Counted from the first letter of the stretch, positions 1-9,964 are shown. The stretch: DNA of 49,173 nt from Desulfovibrio sp. (GCA_031260965.1 JAISKK010000006.1:1-49173); one strand, 5' to 3'. Notes: generated by a model not told the origin, from the letters alone. Numbers and translations are program-made.

Positions 1-429
1 CGAGAGATCCGCCGCCTCAAGTCCGGGCAGGGGGGAACCGTCCCAGGTGCGCCCGTAGCGACGCAACAAAAAACGATCCAGAGCCGCGCCCTTGAGTTCC
101 TGCAAGGTGCTGCCGCTGCGCTGGTAATAACGGCCGCGATAGCTGATGGGATTGGGATAGGCGGGAACGACAATTTCCAGACATTCCCTGCCGTCTTGTT
201 CGCGTAAATTCACTTCCGCCATGATGCCCAGCAGATCCCGCAGCTTGTTTGGCAATTCTTCCAGCAAAAGCCGCGCATCGGGCAGTCCGACAGGTTTGCC
301 CGCATCATCCCGGCCAATGACCAGCGTCCCGCCCACGGCATTAGCAAAGCCGCAAACCGACTTCAGGTGCTCATCGCGCCACGAAAATTTCCATTCGAGG
401 GTTTGGGATTCAGGCATGGGTATATTCAT
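1..429 (-). CDS. AlbA_2/Schlafen-type putative DNA-binding (ATP-binding) domain protein, N-terminal part, runs off window
   Basis: Manual minus-strand translation from ATG at 429: MNIPMPESQTLEWKFSWRDEHLKSVCGFANAVGGTLVIGRDDAGKPVGLPDARLLLEELPNKLRDLLGI...; resembles AlbA_2 domain (ESQTLEFK..., GFANA.GG.L.IG.DD.G). Open to window edge. Confidence 0.8.
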   Translation of the reverse strand, partial: MNIPMPESQTLEWKFSWRDEHLKSVCGFANAVGGTLVIGRDDAGKPVGLPDARLLLEELPNKLRDLLGIMAEVNLREQDGRECLEIVVPAYPNPISYRGRYYQRSGSTLQELKGAALDRFLLRRYGRTWDGSPLPGLEAADLS

Positions 430-449
430 AGGGTTTGTTCAATAATTTA

Positions 450-776
450 TTAGTAATACATTTCAATATATTCATATGCCTTGTTGCGTATTTCCTCGTC
501 TTTTATTTTGTATTTACGATATATAACACTCAAAAGCGCTTTCTTGATTTCACGTTTACCTTCTGAAGTATTTTGCCAGCCTGGGAAACGTACAATTTTT
601 ACGATATCGTCAATATCTTTAACGATGCGCTCCACAATAATTGGAGTGTTCGCATTTTTGATACTGTTGAAAAGCTCAGTCAGGGCCGCTACGCCTTTGT
701 CCTGTTCAGGCTCAGGGGGAGTTTCCTTCTCGGCTTTCAGGACATCTTTGGCCAGCTCAAGGAGGAGTTTGAGAAA
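450..776 (-). pseudogene. Type I restriction enzyme HsdR C-terminal remnant
   Basis: Minus-strand translation FLKLLLELAKDVLKAEKETPPEPEQDKGVAALTELFNSIKNANTPIIVERIVKDIDDIVKIVRFPGWQNTSEGKREIKKALLSVIYRKYKIKDEEIRNKAYEYIEMYY*; matches the typical HsdR C-terminus. In-frame TAA immediately upstream and no helicase domain. Confidence 0.75.
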
Positions 777-1111
777 TTAAATGCTGGTAACAAGCCCTTG
801 GGCGGAAGGGGAGATCGCACAGGACGCTTAATCAGGTAAAATCAAAAGATATATATAAATATCCTCAGAATAATACCGTCAAAAATACCGTATAAAATGT
901 TGTTGTCTAATATCTTGAATCAATTCAAGTATCCCATTTCCTGTTCGATGTGTCAAATACAGACCTTAAGTACAGAAAATACAATATGTTATGTGTTGTA
1001 AAATTCTTACTTTGGTCATCAGTTGAGCGCATGAGTTCAAGTCTCGCGGCGGGACTGTGATTGGCTTTTGCCATCGCCCTTTGCGCTTGAATCGTTTCCT
1101 TCACGCACCTG

Positions 1112-2143
1112 TCATCCTCCGTTTTTTTTACCGCCAATCGCTGTTTCCGTTCTGCTTTCCAGTTCTTCAAGGGCGATTTCTTCCTCTGCCTCAAGAGCGA
1201 CACGCCGGGCATGAAAAAGTTCGTACTGGTTTTCAGCGTGAGCCTTGGCGGCATCCGCGCTGATCTGTCCGGCATGGGTAAGAACAGGCAATTCCTGATC
1301 GGCCAGAAATTTATCCAGCCATATTTCCCAATCAGCCATATACACAACCTGCCGCCGCCGGGCGCGAAATTCCGCCTGATCCAGAAACATGGTCACGATA
1401 CGGTTCAAGGTATCCAGTTCATCGGCATTGAGATAGGATTTGGCTGTACCGACATCTGCTTTGCGGATTCGATTGCCCGTCCAGTTGGTCAGCCCCATAT
1501 TCGGTTCGGCGGCATCGGCGCGGCTTTGGATGATCTCCGCCGCTGTTTTTCCGGCTGCGGCCCAGTGAAGTTTATTTTGGACAGTCTGGAAAAATTTGTG
1601 CAAAGCCTCCTGGTTGTGTCGGGCGTAATCAGCGGAAAGGGCAAAAATATCCCGCAGTTTGCGGTAAAAAACTTTTTCCGCGCTGCGAATATCCCGAATA
1701 CGGGCCAGCAGTTCATCAAAATATTCCGCGCCTTGGGGATAGCCGCTTTTGAGGCGGGCATCATCCAGCAGAAAGCCTTTCTCCAAAAACTCCCGCAAAT
1801 GTTCCGTGGCCCATTGGCGGAACTGGACACCCCGTTGGGAACGTACCCGATAGCCGACGGCCAGAACGGCTTCCAGACGATAGAGCTTAGTTTGGTATTG
1901 TTTTCGGTCGGTTGCAGTTATTAACTTTTCGTTAATAACTGAATGAGCGTCCAATTCCCCTTCCGCGAAAATTGCGCGCAGGAGTTTGGAAATGGCCGGA
2001 ACACTGACCTGATATAATTGAGCTATTTCTTTTTGCGAGAGCCATACCGCGCCGTTTTCAAGCGTAAGCTGTATGGCAGAAGCGCCGTCCGGCGTGGTAT
2101 AGAGAATGAGTTCGCCTATGCGTTCCGAATTGCTGACCTCCAT
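1112..2143 (-). CDS. rhuM: RhuM family protein
   Basis: Tracked ORF 1112..2233; likely start at internal ATG 2143 (MEVSNSERIGELILYTTPDG...VWLSQKEIAQLYQVSVPAISKLLRAIFAEGEL...). RhuM-like sequence FRQWATEHLREFLEKGFLLDDARLK, often linked to type I R-M loci. Confidence 0.85.
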   Translation of the reverse strand: MEVSNSERIGELILYTTPDGASAIQLTLENGAVWLSQKEIAQLYQVSVPAISKLLRAIFAEGELDAHSVINEKLITATDRKQYQTKLYRLEAVLAVGYRVRSQRGVQFRQWATEHLREFLEKGFLLDDARLKSGYPQGAEYFDELLARIRDIRSAEKVFYRKLRDIFALSADYARHNQEALHKFFQTVQNKLHWAAAGKTAAEIIQSRADAAEPNMGLTNWTGNRIRKADVGTAKSYLNADELDTLNRIVTMFLDQAEFRARRRQVVYMADWEIWLDKFLADQELPVLTHAGQISADAAKAHAENQYELFHARRVALEAEEEIALEELESRTETAIGGKKNGG

Positions 2144-2541
2144 CGTCCTGCTACTCCTATGGCTTCCAATGCGTTTGATAGTCAGGTCCATCGGATTTAG
2201 GGCACGTATTTGGCTTTTCGTGAAAATCTCCATTTCTTGCCTTGTTCAACAAATACCTACCAACAGTGTTAGCAATGATTTCTCTGGCCTTAAATTCATA
2301 CCCAATACCACTCATACAAATTCGGAAAAGACGATTTTCGCCTGACAAAAAATTATCAAATTCTTGTGTAATAGACGGCTTCCCGTTGGCAGAGAAAACA
2401 CATTTGAGAACAGGTGATTTAAATACACTATTAATCCGTGCAATGATTCCCAATCCTGCGATCCAGGCTTGCGAAGGCTCGCCTCAACAATAGGGGATGT
2501 TTCAAGTCGTTGCATGTTTGTTCCAGTATTCATAGTTTTGT

Positions 2542-5500
2542 TCATGTCTGGCTATAAAACCCCAACGCTTCCAACACCTGCAAAATTTCTTCCACCTTTG
2601 CCCTAGGAGCGCGGATAAAGCGTTCCGCCACGGCGTCCGGCGCAATCGCTGTACCGGCGTCTTGCAGGAACTTCACCACGCCGCGCACGGCTTGGGTTTG
2701 CTCCAAAAGTTCTGCGGGCCATGCGGTCTTGGGGATGCCCTCGGCTTTGACGGCCTTGCCTTTTTTGCCCTTGGCAGGAATACCCGATTTGCCCGTTTGT
2801 ATTGGCGGTAATCCCATATCCAGTGTTCCCTGAATCGCCTGCCGCTCGGCCTTGGATTTTGTCTGATATTCAGGACGGAGCCAGCGAATTTTACCCTGCT
2901 TTTCTTCTTCCGCCCGCTCGGCGTTAAGAGCGGCGAGGCGAGCCAGAATATTTTCATCCGGCAAATCAGCGGGCCAGCCGTAGGCTTCAGCCACAGCGGC
3001 GTCCAGTTCATCGTGCAACTCGCGCAAAACCGTCACAAGGCCCTGCTCGTGGGCGGTCTTTTCTTTGGCCGTCAGTTCCCGGCCTGCGCGCAAGGCTTCC
3101 AGCGCGTTATACAGGCCGGTTAGGGTTAAATCTGGGTACAGGACTTGTCTGGCTTTACGGTGCGCGTACAACCTTTCACCCAGATCACGGATGCGGGTTT
3201 GCTGGGCTGGCGTGGCGTCAGGAAAGGGAAAAGGGTCGAAGCAGAGAGTTTTATTATAGGTAGGATCGTTTCCGACTCCAATGTAAGAACAAACTGTTAC
3301 TGACCATACTGTATGAATTTTACATGATAGAATACCAAAATGATAAGCATCTTCAGTAGCAAATGCGACAAGTTTTTGATCCGGCAGGATATCAATATCG
3401 AGAAAGGCAAATAGTCTGTGCTTGGCAACCATGGGAGTGACTATATACCGTCTAAGTCCTGCAAGGGCTGGGCGAAAAGTTTTACGCGGCTCTCCACATA
3501 TCCACCACAAATCACGGTGCTTTGGACGGCGATCATGATCCCGCACTGGTTTTATACGCGTAAAAACCCACTGATACACATCTGGAAAGTTCTTTTTTAC
3601 TTCTTCAATAGTCAATCCAAGCAAATCGATAAGCATGATTTCACGAGGTGTATCCGTTATATCTTTGCCATTTCTAAAAGGGCGAATATGCTTTTCAATA
3701 CCTGTGATACGACCTAACCCTAATTGTTCCGCCTCTTGTTTTGTTACAAGAAAGCCTTGCGCGTGTAGCATTATTCCAACACAGCTTATGTCTTCGTTAG
3801 CCTTGAGCGCTATTGCTCCAAGAACATCCACGCCTTGGCGTATATCCGCATGGGTGATACCCAAATTTTCTTCCAGTGTGATTAAGCGTTCATTGCCATA
3901 GGTTTTTTCTTCGCTGACGACGCGGGCTAATATCCCTTCGCCAGTACCTTTTTCCCCTACTGTCATGGCGACACGCACTGCTGCGCCATCTGAAGCGTCC
4001 ACCCAAGGGTGATCCGGCACGGCAAAAGCTAAGTGAAGAGGATTCGTTGAACTCATGTGTAGGGTGACAATGCGGCGGTTGAAAACTTGAGTAATGCTGT
4101 TGGTGGTTATAAAGCCAAAACGTCTGCTCTTTCCTGCCCGCGTGAGTTCCGCTGCTTTATGCCACCAGTACATGACAAAATCGCAAGATTTAGGAAGCTC
4201 CACATAGGTTGCCCGCAAAGCCTCAACATAGCCATCTCCCAAAACGAGGCGCATTCGCTTGTCGCCGCCAAATGGCGGATTCCCCACGATAAAGTCCACT
4301 TTGGGCCATTCAGCCGCCGTCACGCCTTCATAGACCTTATCCGCCACTATGGCACTTTCATCCGGTACTTGTCTTCCGGTGGTGGGATCAATTTTATATG
4401 TTTCGCCGTTCCAGCGCGTGACGGGCTTCCCGTTCTTATCGGTGGCGTATTTCCAGCTTTTCCAGTCGAGAAGCGCGTCCCGGCATTGAATGTTCTCAAA
4501 TTTTTTGATCACCGGTTCCGGCGGATTTACGTTGCCGTGGGTGCGAAAGTGCCATTGCAAATAGCCTATCCAGAGCACCATTTCCGCGATATGCGCGGCG
4601 CGGGGATTCACTTCTAATCCAAAAAACTGCTGCGGATCAACCTGCAAAAGGGCTTGCTGGTGCTCGCCGTAGGTCGCCAGCGTTTGCAGCACTTCGCCTT
4701 CCAGACGTTTCATGTGCTCCAGCGTCACATAGAGGAAATTGCCGGAGCCGCAAGCCGGGTCAAGGATGCGGATTTTTAATAACCGCTTGTGGAAGTCGGC
4801 GACTGTTTTCCCGGCTTCTTTTGTCTTGCCCTGCGTGAACAAAAGGCTTGCCGCCGCCTGCACGTCGTCCCATTCCTTACGCAAAGGCTGCATGATGGTA
4901 GGAATGACCAGCCGTTCCACATAGGCGCGGGGCGTGTAGTGCGCTCCCAGTTTGTGCCGCTCTTTGGGGTCTAGGGCGCGTTCCAGCAGAGTGCCGAAAA
5001 TGGCCGGTTCCACTTCCCGCCAGTCCGCTCTGGCCGCTTCCAGCAGGATGCCGATCTGCGCCTGGGTCAGAGGCAGAATTTCAGGATTGGCGAAAATGTT
5101 GCCGTTGAAGCGCAAAAGTTTTTGCCCCAAAGCCACTGACACAGTGCCGCTGTTCATGGCTATCCACAAATCTCGCACAAAATGTTCATACAGGGATGGG
5201 TTTAGAATAGCCTTTTGCAACATATCCGTGAAACTGTTGGCGGGAATAAGGCTCACGTCCTCGGCGAACATGGTGAAAATGCAGCGCATGAGGAACTGTG
5301 AAACTTTTTCGGGACTGTGGCCGTCCGCTTCCAGAAGGCGGGCCAGTTCCGCCAGATGCGCGGCCACTTCTTCGGTAACGCGGGCAGAACGGCGGGAAGG
5401 GTCAAGGGAAAGGGGATCGTTCCAGATGGCCTGGAACAAGGCGCGGACTTCCGGTTTTTCCAGCTCGTCCAGTTTGATCCGACAGGCGCGGGCGTCGGGG

Positions 5501-5988
5501 AAATGCAGATACACGCCGCCGCTACGGGAAAACTCCGCATACAGGTCAAAACAGAAGCCCACATCGGCAACAATCAGGAAAGGCGGGCGGCCTTCATTGA
5601 ACGGCAGACAACGGATGTAATTTTCCGCCTGCCGTCTGGCCCGCTGCATGGCGTCTTCCCACTGGCGCGTGCCGCGCTTGACAGCGGCAGAGGCGGTCAT
5701 GCCGGGCAACGCAAGCGGGGCGGCTTTATCCTGTCCCTGCTTGGATTCCAGCACAAAACAGCCCTTACGGTACAGATCCAGGCGTTTGAGTTCTTCCGTG
5801 CCGTCCCCGCGCGGCACATAGACCTTGCGCTCAAAGGAATAGGTATTTTCTTCGTTGACAGGTCGGGAGGGATCGGGCCGGGGCAATTCCAAGGCATCGC
5901 ACAATTCCGCCAGAAAAAGTTGGGAATTGGCTTGTTCTGAACCACCGGACACCTTCCAGCGAGTAATGAAGTCGGAGATGCCGCCCAT
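2542..5988 (-). CDS. MmeI-like fused restriction endonuclease / N6-adenine DNA methyltransferase (type IIG/IIL-like)
   Basis: 1148 aa. N-terminal FITRWKVSGGSEQANSQLFLAELCDALELPRPDP and candidate PD-(D/E)XK LDLYRKGCFVLESKQG; SAM motif ILDPACGSGNFLY; catalytic VGNPPFGG; motif X GAHYTPRAYVERLV. Confidence 0.85.
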   Translation of the reverse strand: MGGISDFITRWKVSGGSEQANSQLFLAELCDALELPRPDPSRPVNEENTYSFERKVYVPRGDGTEELKRLDLYRKGCFVLESKQGQDKAAPLALPGMTASAAVKRGTRQWEDAMQRARRQAENYIRCLPFNEGRPPFLIVADVGFCFDLYAEFSRSGGVYLHFPDARACRIKLDELEKPEVRALFQAIWNDPLSLDPSRRSARVTEEVAAHLAELARLLEADGHSPEKVSQFLMRCIFTMFAEDVSLIPANSFTDMLQKAILNPSLYEHFVRDLWIAMNSGTVSVALGQKLLRFNGNIFANPEILPLTQAQIGILLEAARADWREVEPAIFGTLLERALDPKERHKLGAHYTPRAYVERLVIPTIMQPLRKEWDDVQAAASLLFTQGKTKEAGKTVADFHKRLLKIRILDPACGSGNFLYVTLEHMKRLEGEVLQTLATYGEHQQALLQVDPQQFFGLEVNPRAAHIAEMVLWIGYLQWHFRTHGNVNPPEPVIKKFENIQCRDALLDWKSWKYATDKNGKPVTRWNGETYKIDPTTGRQVPDESAIVADKVYEGVTAAEWPKVDFIVGNPPFGGDKRMRLVLGDGYVEALRATYVELPKSCDFVMYWWHKAAELTRAGKSRRFGFITTNSITQVFNRRIVTLHMSSTNPLHLAFAVPDHPWVDASDGAAVRVAMTVGEKGTGEGILARVVSEEKTYGNERLITLEENLGITHADIRQGVDVLGAIALKANEDISCVGIMLHAQGFLVTKQEAEQLGLGRITGIEKHIRPFRNGKDITDTPREIMLIDLLGLTIEEVKKNFPDVYQWVFTRIKPVRDHDRRPKHRDLWWICGEPRKTFRPALAGLRRYIVTPMVAKHRLFAFLDIDILPDQKLVAFATEDAYHFGILSCKIHTVWSVTVCSYIGVGNDPTYNKTLCFDPFPFPDATPAQQTRIRDLGERLYAHRKARQVLYPDLTLTGLYNALEALRAGRELTAKEKTAHEQGLVTVLRELHDELDAAVAEAYGWPADLPDENILARLAALNAERAEEEKQGKIRWLRPEYQTKSKAERQAIQGTLDMGLPPIQTGKSGIPAKGKKGKAVKAEGIPKTAWPAELLEQTQAVRGVVKFLQDAGTAIAPDAVAERFIRAPRAKVEEILQVLEALGFYSQT

Positions 5989-6055
5989 GTCGTCCTTTGT
6001 CTGGTGAAATAAAATTAGGGGGAATGATACAGGATAACTGGCGGAATGGCAAAAT

Positions 6056-6300
6056 TACATTCTCATCCCCGGCCCCGGCTCCGCTCCCGTGCCCGATCCA
6101 TTGGGGCCACCTCTGTTTTGCGCCTGACGGTATTTTAAAGCTTCAGCCATAGGTCTGGCGCGGTATGCCGTCAGGAATACCGTCATTTTTGTGTGATGTT
6201 TGGGATATGGCCCGGGATGAGCTTCCCCTGAGAAGCCAAGTCCCGCAAGGCTTTTTAGACCTTGCGGGACTTGTTGAAATCATCTCTTGGTGCGAAGGGG
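6056..6300. repeat. Direct repeat copy 1 (att-like), ends with degenerate tRNA-Leu 3' end
   Basis: Aligns by eye with 7401..7650: catccccgg..ctccgctcccg.gcccgatccattgggg.ccacctctgttttg.gcctgacggtattttTaaa...aagtcccgcaaggctttttagaccttgcgggacttgttgaaatcatctc.tggtgc.gaagggg. Confidence 0.9.
6238..6272. terminator. Perfect 13-bp stem-loop inside repeat copy 1
   Basis: AAGTCCCGCAAGG-CTTTTTAGA-CCTTGCGGGACTT; identical to the hairpin next to tRNA-Leu. Weak T-tract, so the terminator call is tentative. Confidence 0.5.
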
Positions 6301-6438
6301 GGATCACATATAACCATTGGTGTTATTAGATTTTATAACACAGTGCTTTCATATTTTGCCCCCAAATTTATTTTACACGCGAGTTAGGTTCTTGATTTAA
6401 AAAGTTTTTTGTTCGTTAACGTCCGAAGTGGTTCTATA

Positions 6439-7194
6439 TCACTTGTGGTCGGGTCGAGACTTGACCTCCCGGAAATATGCAAACAGTTTTTCATACGCAT
6501 CCTGTGCCGAGCGGCAGGTGTCGAGCAGGTAGCCCGGTGTTTCGGCAAAATTCTTCAAACCGCGATAGTAAAACAGTTTATGCCCCTCATCGATAATGAA
6601 GGGCACAATGCCGCCGCGCAGACATTCCTTGAACAGGATCATCCGCCCCACACGCCCGTTGCCGTCCTGAAACGGATGCACCGTTTCAAAGCGGTAATGA
6701 AATTCCACTATATCTTCAAGGGTCAGGGTGCTTTTCTTGGTATATTCAGCCAAGAGATCCCGCATGGTTTTTTGCACTTTGCCCGGCGCTGTTGTTTCCA
6801 TGTCGCCGACCATGTTTGGCCTTGCCTTATATGCGCCTACCTTGAACCAGGTTTTTTTGGCATCGGAGGTGTTACTTTTCAGGATGCGATGAAATTCCTG
6901 GATAATCTCCTCGGTCAAAACAGCGTCCGCCACAGTGAGCATATAGTCAAAGCAGGCGAAGTGGTTGACGGTTTCTATAATGTCGTCGACATCGGCGCTT
7001 TCCCCCGGCTCAACGCTAAAGGTGTTGGTTTCAAAAATGTGGCGGGTCTGTTCCTCGGACAAGCGGCTGCCCTCAATGCGATTGGAATTGTAACAGAGCT
7101 TTACCTGTGTCTGATGATACAATCCGCCACGCAGGCGCATTTTCTGTTCTTCTCGGAGTATGGCTAATATCTCAGTTTTCATGGTGGTATTCAT
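6439..7194 (-). CDS. Fic family protein (probable AMPylase), class II-like N-terminal inhibitory motif
   Basis: Fic core HPFQDGNGRVGR; N-terminal SNRIEG fits the (S/T)xxxE(G/N) inhibitory motif. Confidence 0.93.
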   Translation of the reverse strand: MNTTMKTEILAILREEQKMRLRGGLYHQTQVKLCYNSNRIEGSRLSEEQTRHIFETNTFSVEPGESADVDDIIETVNHFACFDYMLTVADAVLTEEIIQEFHRILKSNTSDAKKTWFKVGAYKARPNMVGDMETTAPGKVQKTMRDLLAEYTKKSTLTLEDIVEFHYRFETVHPFQDGNGRVGRMILFKECLRGGIVPFIIDEGHKLFYYRGLKNFAETPGYLLDTCRSAQDAYEKLFAYFREVKSRPDHK

Positions 7195-7197
7195 GCA

Positions 7198-7329
7198 CTA
7201 TGCGTCATGTTTCTTATTTTCGTAGCCAGCCTCAATAATAGTGCCCAACACTCTGGTGAAGTCTACCGCTATTTTCTCCAGATTGCTCAATGTGTAGCCG
7301 GACGACCTTGGTGGAAAATAGCGTTTCAT
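7198..7329 (-). CDS. Small 43-aa ORF immediately upstream of fic
   Basis: Manual translation MKRYFPPRSSGYTLSNLEKIAVDFTRVLGTIIEAGYENKKHDA*; ends 3 nt before the tracked Fic start; below the ORF-track length cutoff. Confidence 0.5.
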   Translation of the reverse strand: MKRYFPPRSSGYTLSNLEKIAVDFTRVLGTIIEAGYENKKHDA

Positions 7330-7400
7330 AATTTGAAAGCATAAGTAGTTCCACGAGAATTGTCAAAGCATTGTGCTACATACGCATGGGTATCTGGTGC

Positions 7401-7650
7401 TACATCCTCATCCCCGGCTCCGCTCCCGCGCCCGATCCATTGGGGACCACCTCTGTTTTGTGCCTGACGGTATTTTTAAACTTCAAATATAGGTCTGGCG
7501 CGGTATGCCGTCAAAAATACCGTCATTTTTGTGCGATGTCCATAGACTTTTTGGGATGGCCTGGGATGAACTTTCCCCGAAAATCCAAGTCCCGCAAGGC
7601 TTTTTAGACCTTGCGGGACTTGTTGAAATCATCTCCTGGTGCCGAAGGGG
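7401..7650. repeat. Direct repeat copy 2 (att-like), overlaps 3' end of tRNA-Leu
   Basis: Imperfect direct repeat of 6056..6300; includes the last nucleotides of tRNA-Leu. Confidence 0.9.
7587..7621. terminator. 13-bp perfect stem-loop downstream of tRNA-Leu
   Basis: AAGTCCCGCAAGG / CCTTGCGGGACTT with 9-nt loop. Confidence 0.5.
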
Positions 7651-7723
7651 AGACTCGAACTCCCACGTCCTTGCGAACACCAGACCCTGAACCTGGCGTG
7701 TCTACCAATTCCACCACTTCGGC
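7637..7723 (-). tRNA. tRNA-Leu (anticodon CAG)
   Basis: Reverse complement GCCGAAGTGGTGGAATTGGTAGACACGCCAGGTTCAGGGTCTGGTGTTCGCAAGGACGTGGGAGTTCGAGTCTCCCCTTCGGCACCA; class II variable arm, encoded CCA, loop TTCAGGG gives CAG. Confidence 0.95.
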
Positions 7724-7795
7724 GCGAGAATTCTTTTACTCCCTGTCCGGGAGATTGGCAAGAATTTTTCAGCCCGGACAGGGAGGCTGCGTAAA

Positions 7796-9871
7796 TTACA
7801 CCAGCAAAGGCACGATCAGCAGAGCGACTATATTGATGATCTTGATCAGCGGGTTGATAGCGGGACCAGCCGTATCCTTGTAAGGATCCCCGACCGTGTC
7901 GCCGGTGACGGCAGCTTTGTGCGTTTCCGAACCCTTGCCGCCAAAGTGCCCGCTCTCAATATACTTTTTGGCGTTGTCCCAGGCCCCGCCGCCCGTGGTC
8001 ATGGAAATGGCGACAAAAATGCCGGTCACAATGGAGCCCATCAGCACCCCGCCCAAGGCCTGCACCCCGGCGTCCGCGCCCATGAGCCAGCCCATGCCGA
8101 CGCCGACCACAATGGGGACGAGCACCGGCAGGATGGAGGGAATGACCATCTCCCGTATGGCGGCTTTGGTCAGCATATCCACAGCCCGCGAATAATCGGG
8201 TTTGGCGCTGCCGTCCATGATACCCGGAATTTCCCTGAACTGGCGGCGTACCTCGTTGACAACCGAACCGGCCGCGCGGCCCACGGCTTCCATGCCCATG
8301 GCTCCGAACAGATAGGGGACCATGCCGCCGATGAAGAGCCCGATAATCACAGCCGGGTTGGACAGATCGAAGAAGATGTGTTTGCCGGCCGCTTCCAGGG
8401 CATGCGTGTAATCGGCAAAAAGCACCAGAGCAGCCAGACCGGCCGAGCCGATGGCGTAGCCTTTGGTCACCGCCTTGGTGGTATTGCCGACCGCGTCCAG
8501 GGGGTCAGTGACATCGCGCACGGAGTCCGGCAGTTCGGCCATCTCGGCTATGCCGCCGGCATTGTCCGTTATCGGCCCGTAGGCGTCAATTGCCACGATA
8601 ATCCCGGTCATGGAAAGCATGGAGGTGGCGGCGACCGCTATGCCGTAGATGCCCGCCAGCATATAGGAAACATAAATAGCCAGACATACGGCCAGAACGG
8701 GCAGGGCCGTCGAGCGCATGGACAGGGCCAGGCCCGCGATGATGTTCGTGCCGTGTCCGGTCTGGGAGGCCTCGGCAATACGCTGCACGGGTTTGTAATC
8801 CGTGGAGGTGAAATACTCGGTCAGCCAGACCAGAATGCCGGTCAGACCCAGACCGGTGACCGCCGCGCCGTACAGGCGGGCATGGGTTCCGCCGCTGATG
8901 TTCAGCACCGCGTCCAGACCGTTGTCGGGCATGAGCAGAAGGGTAATGGGGTAAAAGCCCACGAAGGCGATGCCGGCCGCGACGATCAGCCCTTTGTAGA
9001 GGGCTTTCATGATTTTGTTGTCGCCGGAAAGTCTGACGTATCCACAGCCGATGATGGAGGCGATGATGGAAAAACCGCCCATGGTCAGGGGATAGGCCAT
9101 GGCGTTATAGGCATCCTCGCCGAAGAGCAGGGCGCCCAGAAGCATGGTGGCGATGATGGTCACGGCGTAAGTTTCAAAAAGGTCGGCTGCCATGCCTGCG
9201 CAATCGCCCACGTTATCGCCCACATTATCGGCGATGACCGCCGGGTTGCGCGGGTCGTCTTCGGGTATGCCCGCTTCAACCTTACCTACCAGATCAGCGC
9301 CCACATCGGCGCCTTTGGTGAAGATGCCGCCGCCGAGACGGGCGAAAATGGAAATCAGCGAACCGCCGAAACCCAGTCCGATCAGAGGTTTGACCAGATC
9401 CGCCGGGGCGGCGTCACAGAAAATATAAAAAAGGCCGTAATAGGCGGATACCCCGGCAAGACCCAGACCTACAACCAGAAAACCCGTGATCGAGCCGCCC
9501 TTGAAGGCGACGTCCAGGGCATGGGACAGACCGAGCTTCGCGGCTTCAGCCGTGCGCACGTTGGCCCGCACCGACACGTTCATGCCGATGAATCCGGCCG
9601 CGCCGGAAAGCACCGCGCCCAGGGCAAAGCCGAAAGCTGTGCCGAATCCCAGGGCGATCCAGATAAGAACGAAGAGAATCGCTCCAACTATGGCAATGGT
9701 GTTATATTGCCGGCGCAGATAGGCGGAAGCGCCTTCCTGGATGGCCGAGGCAATCTGCTGCATACGCGCGTCCCCGGCGGGCAGGGCCAGGATCTGTTTG
9801 CTTGATTTGATGCCGTAATAAATCGCCCAGCCGGCGCAGGCCAGGGCGAACAAAAGGCCTAAAGTCGCCAT
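7796..9871 (-). CDS. hppA: Membrane-bound proton-translocating pyrophosphatase
   Basis: 691 aa; characteristic [72 protein letters not shown]. Confidence 0.97.
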   Translation of the reverse strand: MATLGLLFALACAGWAIYYGIKSSKQILALPAGDARMQQIASAIQEGASAYLRRQYNTIAIVGAILFVLIWIALGFGTAFGFALGAVLSGAAGFIGMNVSVRANVRTAEAAKLGLSHALDVAFKGGSITGFLVVGLGLAGVSAYYGLFYIFCDAAPADLVKPLIGLGFGGSLISIFARLGGGIFTKGADVGADLVGKVEAGIPEDDPRNPAVIADNVGDNVGDCAGMAADLFETYAVTIIATMLLGALLFGEDAYNAMAYPLTMGGFSIIASIIGCGYVRLSGDNKIMKALYKGLIVAAGIAFVGFYPITLLLMPDNGLDAVLNISGGTHARLYGAAVTGLGLTGILVWLTEYFTSTDYKPVQRIAEASQTGHGTNIIAGLALSMRSTALPVLAVCLAIYVSYMLAGIYGIAVAATSMLSMTGIIVAIDAYGPITDNAGGIAEMAELPDSVRDVTDPLDAVGNTTKAVTKGYAIGSAGLAALVLFADYTHALEAAGKHIFFDLSNPAVIIGLFIGGMVPYLFGAMGMEAVGRAAGSVVNEVRRQFREIPGIMDGSAKPDYSRAVDMLTKAAIREMVIPSILPVLVPIVVGVGMGWLMGADAGVQALGGVLMGSIVTGIFVAISMTTGGGAWDNAKKYIESGHFGGKGSETHKAAVTGDTVGDPYKDTAGPAINPLIKIINIVALLIVPLLV

Positions 9872-9964
9872 GTGCGGTCTCCTTCTTAAATTATCTTTCC
9901 AGAAAATTGGATATTTTATGGTCAGCTTCAGCGTCTGTCAATGCGAAAAGTTCTGATTCCATAA

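Noticed and set aside
2157-2545. Two overlapping minus-strand ORFs (98 and 77 aa) between the MmeI-like gene and RhuM
   Set aside because: Different frames, one needs a TTG start and overlaps the rhuM start; considered a frameshifted gene but no family could be recognised.
7483-7690. ORFs overlapping tRNA-Leu (65 and 61 aa)
   Set aside because: They are translations of the tRNA and its flanking repeat.
7919-9805. 628-aa plus-strand ORF antisense to hppA
   Set aside because: His/Gly/Asp-rich translation with no domain signal; mirror frame of a strongly conserved GC-rich gene.
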